Shown here one piece after another: positions 7,225 to 14,061 of a stretch of 16,810 bases of DNA; the first letter of the stretch is position 1; every line of letters starts with the position of its first letter. Origin of the DNA: Armatimonadota bacterium (GTDB lineage Bacteria > Armatimonadota > Zipacnadia > Zipacnadales > FEN-943); contig JANZZA010000423.1 in the NCBI GenBank assembly GCA_026419655.1, positions 1 through 16,810 of the forward strand, in the 5' to 3' direction. The position numbers were made by a program, and so were the translations under genes. The notes beneath the pieces are model-generated. The model searched no databases, was not told where the DNA came from, and saw only the letters and a program-made list of their open reading frames with translations.

Positions 7225-7689
7225 TTACCGCCCCACCTGCATCCCCATTCCCGCCACCGCATCAACAATAGCCCCCACCCAGGTGAAGTCATGGACTATC
7301 GGGCGAAAGACCGAGTCCCTGAAGGCAGGGACATTTTTTCCCCAACTGTACAGTACATATCGGAACATGCCGTAGGAGAAGGCCACACCCAGGAGAAGTC
7401 CGGCAAAAGCGCCCGCCAAACGGTCCACGGGGCCGGAGTACTTGACTGTTGCCGTCTGCACCTGCCACGAAATCAGCCCAACGAGGACCAGGAAGGACAG
7501 GAAAAGCAGCAAGTAAGCGCGTCCTGGGGTCAGCGCCTCTGACACGATCGCCGGATAGATGTACTCGGCGCCGCGAAGGCCCACGATCATCCCGACCACG
7601 TCAGTCCACGCCGTCAAGGAGCCACGACGGGCTTCTACTATCACAGCAACAATACACAATACTAGCGTCGCCCAGTCGGTGCTCTGCAT
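7225..7689 (-). CDS. CvpA-family membrane protein
   Basis: The protein has 154 residues and three to four membrane segments at about 5-22, 28-46, 58-78 and 92-114. WATLVLCIVAVIVEARRGS, then a hydrophobic helix, and GPVDRLAGAFAGLLLGVAFS are typical of the colicin V production (CvpA) family of inner-membrane proteins. Members are linked to envelope homeostasis, with no enzymatic activity assigned. A strong promoter lies about 80 bp upstream. The ribosome binding site is weak (only GTGGG about 11 nt upstream). The sigma factor gene starts 121 bp downstream on the same strand and may be co-transcribed. Family assignment rests on topology and the GPVDRLAGAFAGLLLG motif. Confidence 0.75.
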   Translation of the reverse strand: MQSTDWATLVLCIVAVIVEARRGSLTAWTDVVGMIVGLRGAEYIYPAIVSEALTPGRAYLLLFLSFLVLVGLISWQVQTATVKYSGPVDRLAGAFAGLLLGVAFSYGMFRYVLYSWGKNVPAFRDSVFRPIVHDFTWVGAIVDAVAGMGMQVGR

Positions 7690-7766
7690 TGCGACGTGAA
7701 CCCACAGCCGTGGTTAGGCTACGACGAGGCTATTTCGGATGGTCCGACGAAGCTGATTGCGGCGAG

Positions 7767-7795
7767 ACTATAGCATACTCACCGCATCAGGTCAA
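7767..7795 (-). promoter_or_regulatory. Sigma-70-type promoter for the cvpA-like/sigma factor operon
   Basis: On the minus strand TTGACC (7795-7790) is followed after exactly 17 bp by TATAGT (7772-7767), with 5 of 6 matches in each box. Transcription would start near 7760, giving a leader of about 70 nt before the ATG at 7689. The -35 box lies only 16 bp from the left end of the inserted repeat (7811), so sequence upstream of -35 was replaced by the insertion. Confidence 0.7.
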
Positions 7796-7810
7796 CCCCT
7801 GGCGATACTC

Positions 7811-8019
7811 GGAGTATGCAGTTTACTTAGGGTTTTATTTCAGGCAGGAAAGAGTAAGGCCTGGAGAACCAACCTTGGTGGTCTGTCCAAAAACCGGCGC
7901 TCACTTATACATGACCACAAAAGTATATAAACTCATATGTCTCACCTTTTACATCGGAGCGCATCTGCCAATTGCTGCAGGAACTTTTCCAACAGTCTCC
8001 TTAGAAAACCGAATACTCC
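7811..8019 (+). mobile_element. Family 1 repeat: 209-bp MITE-like element with terminal inverted repeats
   Basis: The left end (7811-7831, GGAGTATGCAGTTTACTTAG...) and the right end (7999-8019, ...AGAAAACCGAATACTCC) are inverted copies over 21 bp with 17 matches. GCGATACTC (7802-7810) and GCGATAGTG (8020-8028) flank it and look like a 9-bp target duplication with two changes. The interior has TTTCAGGCAGGAAAGAGTAA, GGTGGTCTGTCCAAAAACCGG, CCACAAAAGTATATAAA and AACTTTTCCAACAGTCTCC, all shared with the copies at 725-950 and 16190-16380. It has no conserved open frame, so it would need a transposase supplied from elsewhere. The insertion interrupts the broken gene at 8020-8608. Confidence 0.75.
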
Positions 8020-8608
8020 GCGATAGTGGTCCTCGCCGGTCACATGAAAGGCCAGGGCCTGGGCCAGCACGTGGGTCGCATTGCAGTAGGCCTCCCGCAG
8101 TTTCCACGGTTTTGCATCCAGGGGCTCGTTCAGGTCCCAGATCTGGCAGTTGCGGCAGGTCATGAAATCGGTGATGTCCTGCAGCATCTGGTCCACCGCC
8201 GCGCGCTCAGTGGGAGGCGCAATCTCACGGAAACCGTACAGACTCAGCAGCGCGTCGCAATACTGGTCTGGAGTCAAGTGGTCCTTGGGCGCCAGCCCCT
8301 AGGGTTTGCCTAGCCAGCCGGCACGGCCGCATTTTTCCGTCCTCGTAGATGAGCCGCAGCGAGCTGAAAGCGCGCAGGGCCTAGGACAGGGCCACCGGCT
8401 CGCCCGTGACCTGATAGCGCCAGGCCTGCTACTCCAGGTAGTTGCCGGGGGAGGTGATGGAGTTATGGAAGGTCATGCCCTCTGCTTTGGCAGCTTCGGC
8501 GGAAGCGCCACCGTCGGAATAGGCGCCCTCCACCACAGGGTCACCGATGCCCTCGATATCAGAATCATGTCATCGGCCGCACGTGGGGGGCCCGTCAATC
8601 GGCAGAAA
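8020..8608 (-). pseudogene. Broken gene for a probable alpha-helical (toroid-like) carbohydrate-related protein
   Basis: Protein-like sequence runs on the minus strand but is interrupted. One frame gives HDSDIEGIGDPVVEGAYSDG, then GMTFHNSITSPGNYLE, stop, QAWRYQVTGEPVALS, stop, ALRAFSSLRLIYED. After a frameshift near 8335-8350 it continues KCGRAGWLGKP, stop, GLAPKDHLTPDQYCDALLSL and WKLREAYCNATHVLAQ, to TGEDHYR at 8020. The three clear internal stops are all TAG; a TGA near 8570-8572 may be a fourth. Alternating helices with a YQVTGEPVALxxALRAF pattern resemble alpha/alpha toroid glycosidases and lyases. The 3' end abuts the inserted element and the 5' end abuts a family 2 palindrome. The family is unproven; the gene is almost surely dead, because TAG is a normal stop elsewhere in the window. 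Confidence 0.75.
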
Positions 8609-8689
8609 GGAATCAACCCTTTTCAAAGGGTTCCCCCCAGAAACAGGCAGGGGGAACCCCCCTTTGGGCAAAAAGCGGGGTTCCCCCTG
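8609..8689 (-). repeat. Family 2 palindrome plus a second GC-rich hairpin
   Basis: AACCCTTT (8615-8622) and AAAGGGTT (8625-8632) pair perfectly, with GGAATC and CCCCCCAG outside. On the minus strand this reads CTGGGGGGAACCCTTTGAAA, matching the family 2 arm. A second perfect 13-bp inverted repeat follows: CAGGGGGAACCCC (8648-8660) and GGGGTTCCCCCTG (8677-8689). The copy lacks the family tail and appears to cut off the 5' end of the broken gene. Confidence 0.65.
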
Positions 8690-8797
8690 CAGCCCCCTCC
8701 CCGTAAATGCTCGTGCTCCCTGGCGGAGACGCGCAGCCACCGACACCTGCGCAGAAGTGGACAGCCCCCGCTGACTGTGCTGGCTGGCCCTTTGGCG

Positions 8798-8910
8798 GGC
8801 CGGATTTTTGGGGCGCGTGGCACGAGCAGCCGCGCGCCGACAGGGCTCCAACATGCCCGAAGGCACCCACCTGACCGTTTTCGCAACCCCGCGCGCCCAA
8901 AAATCCGGCC
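8798..8910. repeat. Long inverted repeat with 73-bp spacer
   Basis: GGCCGGATTTTTGGG (8798-8812) and CCCAAAAATCCGGCC (8896-8910) are perfectly complementary over 15 bp, with a diverged GC-rich extension inward. It lies between two family 2 palindromes (8609-8689 and 8922-8982). No coding sequence is present. It may be the two ends of a small decayed element, or part of a larger palindromic cluster that fills the whole stretch 8609-8982. Confidence 0.6.
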
Positions 8911-8921
8911 TGCCACAGTAT

Positions 8922-8982
8922 AAAAAGTTTGGGAAGGGGGTCTGGGGGACAACCCTTTTCAAAGGGTGTCCCCCAGTGAAGG
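8922..8982 (-). repeat. Family 2 palindromic repeat downstream of the secreted protein gene
   Basis: CTGGGGGACAACCCTTT (8942-8958) pairs with AAAGGGTGTCCCCCAG (8961-8976) with one bulged base. On the minus strand the tail reads CCCCCTTCCCAAACTTTTT, as in the copy at 11352-11416. The hairpin starts 28 bp after the stop of the gene at 9004-11268 and could end its transcript, because the tail gives CTTTTT about 20 nt after the stem. Confidence 0.75.
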
Positions 8983-9003
8983 TTTCCCGGGCGGTCTCGT
9001 GCT

Positions 9004-11268
9004 TCATTCGGCCCGGTGGGGGGTTACGTCCCAGTCAAGAGGCTTCCCGATTTCGGCCATGTGCTTTATGCCCAGGTAGCCCAAGATGGCCACAACCAGC
9101 ATACCGTTATAGTCACTTCGGCCAACGCCATGCGGCCCGCGGTCGAGGAAATCCTTCCAGCCACGCTCCGTGCTCCAGCGCCTGTCCAGTACCTCCAGCC
9201 AGTCCTCAAAAGCCGGCTCCGGCCCCACCGTGTCCAGCCACTCCGTGAAGAGCCAGTAGACATACGGCCCAACCCAGAACTCCAGCGGATACTCGTATTT
9301 CTGGCCCTTGATATAGCAGTCGTCGGTGACATAGCGATAAGCCTTGTGGGCCGCCTCGGCCGCGACCCTGGCGGCGTCCTCGCGGCCAGCGACCCTGTTT
9401 GCCAGATACACGCCGAAAATCCCCTCGCCGATGTAAATGTTGCCCAGGAAGGTATGGCAGCCGCCCTCAACAATGTCCTCGCATTGCCAGTCGAACCAGC
9501 CATTGGGCTTCATTTTCTGCGCCGCCCAGTGCACCGTGTTGTCCATGACCTCAAACCATTCCGCCGGCACCTGCTCGCCGATTAACTGCATTGCGTAGGC
9601 GTAATAGGAAAGCCCCGCCAGTGCCCGCCCTACATAAACGTCGCACTGCCGCCCCTCCTGATAGTAAACCGTCTGCTCAACGGTGCCGTCTGGCTTTTCA
9701 CGCAGGCCCAGGTGCCGCATAACCTTCGGGATTCCGTCGGATTCCTTCACGGAATGAGCCACCAGAAAGTCTGCCGCCCGCCGGCAAGCCGCGTTGAGCT
9801 TCCTCACCCACTCCTCGCGGCCAGGTACGTTCCGGTAATAGATAATTGCGTAGGCGAAGCAGCGCATCCATTCGCCAATCTGATTGGAGTCGTAGTGGCC
9901 GAAGCTCTCCGAAGGAGTTCCCTTTCCAATGCCTGCGTCAGCCAGTTGGTTGGCGTGGGAGATACAACCGCCGCTTGGGGCCTGCATCTTCTCCATTTTG
10001 TGCCGCAGGCTGTCGTCCAGCACGCTCTCGACGTACCGGCAGCGCACTATATCGCCACTTTTGCGGAAGGCCTCGGCCGCCAGCACCAAGCCGGTGTCGC
10101 CTGCCTCGTCCCCCTCGGTATGCTTTCCCGTCCACCAGGCGAAAAGGTCGAGGAATTGGGCATAAGTGTCGGGATTGCGCGGGTCGTAGACGTGAGGAAG
10201 CGCTATTTTTGTCCCGCACATGACGCCGCCGTACAGCCTGTCACGCAGCCATTCGACCATTCCCGTGCGGATGGAAAGCACCGTGTAGGTCATGCTCTCG
10301 CCCGGGTTGCGGATGTAAAGGTCGTCACAGCCCACGCGCCCAGAAAGAAGGGACTGCCCGTCCCGGCGGAGATCCGCCACAACCAGGTAATAGCCCGGCG
10401 GGAGGTCGTCCACGGCCACCTCTGTGTTAACCCGCTCGACGCTGCCCGGCCGCACTTCCCGGTCAAGCAATATGCTCTTCTCGCGCTCCTCGCCGGTGAA
10501 GACCTCATAGAACTGGAACTGACCCCTATCATCGGGGCGCAGGTGCGCCTCGCCGCCAGTCTCTATTACGAGGAGGACCGGCAGAGAAGCGTGTCCCTGG
10601 TCAAGAATGACCACGTGGTCGCTTGTATCTGCTCGCTCGCCAACCCAAAGGCCCATGGCAGCCTCCCCGGCGGCGAGTTTTGACTTCTCTACGGGATACC
10701 GTGCCAACTGGAAGCCACCGATGAGAAACTCCAGCTCCTCGCCGTTTTCGTAGTCAGCCTCGTCGAGGTAGAAATGGATGCGGTCAACTTTATCGAGGTC
10801 TGGGATGTCGGCAAGGCGGTGCTCGGCCTGTACCCACTGGCCGGCCTTAACGCCACGAATTATCTCATTTATGCGCAGTTGCCCGCCCGTCCAGAGAATG
10901 AAGCGGAACGCAATGGCCCTGGTGCGTGCTGTCTCGCAGCGAATCCAGTAGCGGAGGACTGTATACCCGCCGAAGTCGAGATTGGGGCGCGGCTGGGTCT
11001 CGAAAGACGGCCAGCTACGGCCGTTGATGTCCCAGTCAACCTTCACGTGGAAACGAAAATACTTGCCGCCCCATGGCCCGCGCTCCTCGGCCACCGAAAG
11101 CTCACCCTCGGGCCCTCCGACGCTCGCCCACGGCAAATCAAATAACTCCTCAAGGTCTTTGGTCTCCGCTTTCTCCTTGACCTCGACCCACTTCTGCCAG
11201 GGCAAAAGGCCGTCAGCCGCTGCCACTGCTGAAATCAACAATGCGAGTATAACAACGTCAATTTTCAT
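9004..11268 (-). CDS. Secreted multidomain protein with beta-sandwich N-terminus and helical toroid C-terminus
   Basis: The protein has 754 residues. Residues 1-18 (MKIDVVILALLISAVAAA) form a signal peptide. The ATG at 11268 has AGGAGG 10 nt upstream. Residues about 35-195 look like a jelly-roll binding domain (GGKYFRFHVKVDWDINGRSW, LRYWIRCETARTRAIAFRF, DKVDRIHFYLDEADYE). Residues about 200-330 are beta-rich (VVILDQGHASLPVLLVIETG, DDLPPGYYLVVADLRRDG). Residues about 345-740 are helical and rich in Trp, Tyr and His (LFAWWTGKHTEGDEAGDTGL, WMRCFAYAIIYYRNVPG, GGCHTFLGNIYIGEGIFGVY), as in alpha/alpha toroid glycoside hydrolases and polysaccharide lyases. I cannot name the family or active site. 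The divergent gene is a family 4 glycosidase, which suggests a polysaccharide-use locus. Confidence 0.85.
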   Translation of the reverse strand: MKIDVVILALLISAVAAADGLLPWQKWVEVKEKAETKDLEELFDLPWASVGGPEGELSVAEERGPWGGKYFRFHVKVDWDINGRSWPSFETQPRPNLDFGGYTVLRYWIRCETARTRAIAFRFILWTGGQLRINEIIRGVKAGQWVQAEHRLADIPDLDKVDRIHFYLDEADYENGEELEFLIGGFQLARYPVEKSKLAAGEAAMGLWVGERADTSDHVVILDQGHASLPVLLVIETGGEAHLRPDDRGQFQFYEVFTGEEREKSILLDREVRPGSVERVNTEVAVDDLPPGYYLVVADLRRDGQSLLSGRVGCDDLYIRNPGESMTYTVLSIRTGMVEWLRDRLYGGVMCGTKIALPHVYDPRNPDTYAQFLDLFAWWTGKHTEGDEAGDTGLVLAAEAFRKSGDIVRCRYVESVLDDSLRHKMEKMQAPSGGCISHANQLADAGIGKGTPSESFGHYDSNQIGEWMRCFAYAIIYYRNVPGREEWVRKLNAACRRAADFLVAHSVKESDGIPKVMRHLGLREKPDGTVEQTVYYQEGRQCDVYVGRALAGLSYYAYAMQLIGEQVPAEWFEVMDNTVHWAAQKMKPNGWFDWQCEDIVEGGCHTFLGNIYIGEGIFGVYLANRVAGREDAARVAAEAAHKAYRYVTDDCYIKGQKYEYPLEFWVGPYVYWLFTEWLDTVGPEPAFEDWLEVLDRRWSTERGWKDFLDRGPHGVGRSDYNGMLVVAILGYLGIKHMAEIGKPLDWDVTPHRAE

Positions 11269-11351
11269 TTTTCAGCCGCCTCCTGGGGTACTGTTTCCAG
11301 GGCAGAGGCTCCATTTCGGCAAAGGGCACGGCTATCCCTCTTCGCAAGGTG

Positions 11352-11416
11352 GTCTTTGGGGGAAACCCTTTAAAAAGGGTTCTCCCCCAAGCCCCCTTCC
11401 CAAACTTTTTCGTGCT
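11352..11416 (+). repeat. Family 2 palindromic repeat between divergent genes
   Basis: TTGGGGGAAACCCTTT (11356-11371) pairs with AAAGGGTTCTCCCCCAA (11374-11390) with one mismatch or bulge and a 2-nt loop. The tail GCCCCCTTCCCAAACTTTTT follows. The palindrome lies in the 301-bp gap between the starts of two genes transcribed away from each other, so it cannot be the terminator of either. The rest of the gap shows no clear promoter. Confidence 0.8.
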
Positions 11417-11569
11417 GCTTGTAGCGCGGGCACCTGACACTCGCGCGGGGGTAAGACGGATGCCCGGCCTGAAGCTTACCCTGCCCTACAATAGGGAGAG
11501 GAATACGACCGGCGGGGACGAACTGACTGGTTCTTAGCCAGGTTGATTTCACAGGAGACGTAAGGACAC

Positions 11570-12880
11570 ATGCCTCAGGTGAAGATAGTTGCCGTAGGCG
11601 CAGCGAGTGCAAGCTTCGGTCTGACAATTCTTCGCGACATCCTCGGCTGCCGAGAACTGGACGGCAGTGAGCTAGTCCTGGTGGACATTAATGAGGGCGG
11701 GCTTGACTTGATGCGCCGCGCCGGGGAGCGCCTGGCCCAAACCGCCGCCACTGCCACCAGGGTTCGGGCCACCACCGACATCGGTGCCGCACTTCCCGAC
11801 GCTTCTTACGTAATCACCTCAGTGGCCGTGGCGCGGCTGCCGGGCTGGCGCATGGACTGGGAAGTGCCGCTGCAGCACGGGATAAAGCATGTGTTTGCCG
11901 AAAACGGGGGTGTTGGCGGCCTATTCCAGCTCTGCCGCAACCTCCCCCCCATCCTTAACGCCGCCCGCGCAATGGAAAAGCATTGTCCGGATGCCCTGCT
12001 TATAAACTTCTCCAATCCCTTGCCCCGAATCATTTGCGCCCTCGACCTGTACACCGGCATCCGCGCAGTGGGCCTCTGCCACGGCTTCGAGAACACGCGC
12101 GGGCTTCTGGCCGGATGGCTGGGCTTGCCGCCCCACGAAATCCACGCGACTGCAGCCGGTATCAACCACTTCACCTGGATCCTGGACCTGCGCCGCCGGG
12201 GCACAAACGAAGACCTTTATCCGCGCGTTAAGGAAATCTGCTTCTCCGACAGTCCACCCCACGAGGAGCCTTTCCTGCAGGCTCTTTACCGCAGATTTGG
12301 CCTGTTTCCGACCTGTGGCGACGCCCACACAGCAGAGTTTCTGCCGCCTGAGATGTTCGAGGAGATATATCCTTTCCAGGACGCGCCGCCGTGGCGGCTG
12401 GACTTTGACGGTGCCGAGAACTACCGCGGCGACCTGGCGGGCCGCCTCCTCCGCCTGGCAGAGGGTCAGGAGAACGGCACTGACCTGCTGGCGGGTGAGC
12501 CGACAGAGTACCTCCGTCCCCTAATCTTGGCCATCGAGACCGACCAGGAGTGGTTGTGCCCGGCGCTGACGGTGCCCACCCGTGGCTATGTGGCCAATCT
12601 GCCGCCCGCGGGAGCCCTGGAGCTGCCGGTCCTGGTCAACGGTCGCGGCCTGCATCCGCTCCACCTGGGGGAAATGCCGGAGGGGCCAGCCTGCTTCATC
12701 GCCCAGCAGCTCTTAATTCAGCCCCTGGCCGCCAGGGCTGCCGTAGAGGGCAACCGGGACGCCGCGCTTCAAGCTCTCAGCCTTGAGCCATGCGTAGGGT
12801 CACTGAGGAAGGCTGAGGCGGTCTTCGACGACCTTCTCTCGCGCCAGATCCGGTGGCTACCGCAGTTTCGCGCGTCATGA
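11570..12880 (+). CDS. Glycoside hydrolase family 4 (NAD-dependent alpha-glucosidase/galactosidase/galacturonidase type)
   Basis: The protein has 436 residues, slightly short for the family. GH4 enzymes act in the cytoplasm. They use NAD+ and a divalent metal to cleave glycosides by a redox-assisted elimination mechanism, usually on small or phosphorylated sugars. The NAD site is IVAVGAASASFG (6-17), and GH4 signatures follow: ENGGVGGLFQ (111-120), NFSNPLPRI (146-154), GLCHGFENTRG (168-178) and AGINHFTWI (196-204). Cys170 and His200 are the expected metal ligands. AGGAG lies 12 nt before the ATG at 11570. The gene diverges from a secreted protein likely to act on polysaccharide. Substrate and anomer preference cannot be fixed; the AglA/alpha-galacturonidase branch seems more likely than the phospho-beta-glucosidases. 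Confidence 0.92.
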   Translation: MPQVKIVAVGAASASFGLTILRDILGCRELDGSELVLVDINEGGLDLMRRAGERLAQTAATATRVRATTDIGAALPDASYVITSVAVARLPGWRMDWEVPLQHGIKHVFAENGGVGGLFQLCRNLPPILNAARAMEKHCPDALLINFSNPLPRIICALDLYTGIRAVGLCHGFENTRGLLAGWLGLPPHEIHATAAGINHFTWILDLRRRGTNEDLYPRVKEICFSDSPPHEEPFLQALYRRFGLFPTCGDAHTAEFLPPEMFEEIYPFQDAPPWRLDFDGAENYRGDLAGRLLRLAEGQENGTDLLAGEPTEYLRPLILAIETDQEWLCPALTVPTRGYVANLPPAGALELPVLVNGRGLHPLHLGEMPEGPACFIAQQLLIQPLAARAAVEGNRDAALQALSLEPCVGSLRKAEAVFDDLLSRQIRWLPQFRAS

Positions 12881-12944
12881 GCTGCGTTCCGTAATATCTT
12901 CGGAGACTAAAACCCCAGAACCGTCAGCGCCTCCCGACACAGGC

Positions 12945-12960
12945 GGCATGCTCTCATGCC
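12945..12960. terminator. Small hairpin between convergent genes, possible terminator
   Basis: GGCATG (12945-12950) and CATGCC (12955-12960) pair around CTCT in the 103-bp gap between the GH4 gene and the convergent HEPN gene. No U-tract follows on either strand, so the call rests on position and pairing only. Confidence 0.25.
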
Positions 12961-12983
12961 AGAAAGTTTCTGTACGTACGAAC

Positions 12984-13373
12984 TCAGGTGATCTGGGTCG
13001 TACCTTCCACCCATTCCAGAAACCGCCTCGCCTGCTTGACCACACGCTCAGCGGTTTCCTCGTCTATCGGTTCTCCATAGTATTCCGCCCTGTTCTTGGG
13101 CTGGAGCACATCGGTGAACTGCTTAGCCCTTTGAGGAGCTTCCTGCGCCCAGCGCGTGCCCTTGCAGGCATCCTGGAGAGCGGCAGCCGCCTGCGCGTGT
13201 GACTTCCCCGCTGGCCTCCTGCTTGTAAGAAACAGGCAGAGAGCGTCGTTGGCGGCTATGGCGGCGTGCGCAGCGTTGCTCACAGCCTGGTTAAAGTAGC
13301 GTTTGTCCTGCGCCCCTTCGGCCACCTCCAAGAACCTTCTCGCCTCTGTTAAGAAACTTCTCCAGTCAGCCAC
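12984..13373 (-). CDS. HEPN domain protein of an MNT-HEPN pair
   Basis: The protein has 129 residues and is almost all helical. HEPN proteins are RNases or RNA-binding partners and often form toxin-antitoxin modules with minimal nucleotidyltransferases. ARRFLEVAEGAQDKRYFNQA, then SNAAHAAIAANDALCLFL (32-49), RRPAGKSHAQAAAAL (52-66) and NRAEYYGEPIDEETAERVV (94-112) follow the HEPN pattern. The only R-x(4-6)-H match is Arg53 to His59, in the loop after the second helix, not at the usual place at helix 4, so nuclease activity is uncertain. The GTG start at 13373 lies inside the end of the nucleotidyltransferase gene (25-bp overlap), with GGAGGAG 11 nt upstream. The two are clearly co-transcribed. 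Confidence 0.82.
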   Translation of the reverse strand: MADWRSFLTEARRFLEVAEGAQDKRYFNQAVSNAAHAAIAANDALCLFLTSRRPAGKSHAQAAAALQDACKGTRWAQEAPQRAKQFTDVLQPKNRAEYYGEPIDEETAERVVKQARRFLEWVEGTTQIT

Positions 13374-13978
13374 CTGCGACGCAGCTCCTCCAGGCTCTCA
13401 CCGTGCAGCCTGATGCCTTCTTGCAGAATACTCCTCCAGAACTTATTGCCCTGTGATTCCCATTCACGCAAGGTTGCTAAGTCAGCGACGTGCCATGAGA
13501 CTGCCAGGTCGTGCTCAGCCGTGACCTCTATGCACACCCTGGCGATTTTTGCCTCCGTCTCGCTATCAGCTCTTCGTGTTACGAAGAGCACGTCGGTATC
13601 ACTGCCCGGTAGAGACTTTCCGCGCGCCTCGCTGCCGAACAGGATGATCGCAAGGGCTTCCGGCACGCGCTTTGCCAGCTCACCCACTGCCTCCTCCGTC
13701 CGACGTGCTTCAGCCTCGAACAGTTGCCGCAAGCATCTTACGAGGGGTGCTTCGACATTACTTAGCTCGTACGTGTGTACACGTCCGTACTCTCTCCGCA
13801 TCAAGATACCTGACGCAGCCAATTCCCGGAGAGCTTTCCACCCGCGCGAGTATACCACCCTCGACCGCCGCACAACCTCTCGCATGCTTAGCGGCGTGTG
13901 TGCCTGACACAATACGCGGAGCACGGCTACCTTTGCAGGCGAGGAAAGTATCTCATTCAGCGGATGCAGTAACCGCAT
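13349..13978 (-). CDS. Winged-helix plus minimal nucleotidyltransferase (MNT) protein, partner of HEPN
   Basis: The protein has 209 residues. Residues about 1-75 form a winged-helix DNA-binding domain (LNEILSSPAKVAVLRVLC, PLSMREVVRRSRV, KALRELAASGILMRREYGR). Residues 108-165 are a polymerase-beta-like nucleotidyltransferase with FGSEARGKSLPGSDTDVLF: Gly115-Ser116, Asp127 and Asp129. Asp157 may be the third acidic residue. MNT antitoxins in such pairs inactivate HEPN toxins, in one known case by adding AMP to them. The winged helix suggests autoregulation. A longer frame to 14062 exists, but it overlaps the -10 box; the ATG at 13978 has GAGG 6 nt upstream. It overlaps the HEPN gene by 25 bp. 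Confidence 0.85.
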   Translation of the reverse strand: MRLLHPLNEILSSPAKVAVLRVLCQAHTPLSMREVVRRSRVVYSRGWKALRELAASGILMRREYGRVHTYELSNVEAPLVRCLRQLFEAEARRTEEAVGELAKRVPEALAIILFGSEARGKSLPGSDTDVLFVTRRADSETEAKIARVCIEVTAEHDLAVSWHVADLATLREWESQGNKFWRSILQEGIRLHGESLEELRRRWLTGEVS

Positions 13979-14061
13979 TACCAGCCTCACCCTCGAAGTC
14001 AGCAGACTGGACCTGCGACCGCTTGGTCGCCAGCCAGACCATATGACCGGCTGGCAAATCA

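Noticed and set aside
11464..11492. Promoter for the GH4 gene with TACAAT at 11487-11492
   Set aside because: No -35-like hexamer at 16-18 bp upstream; a -10-like box alone is too common.
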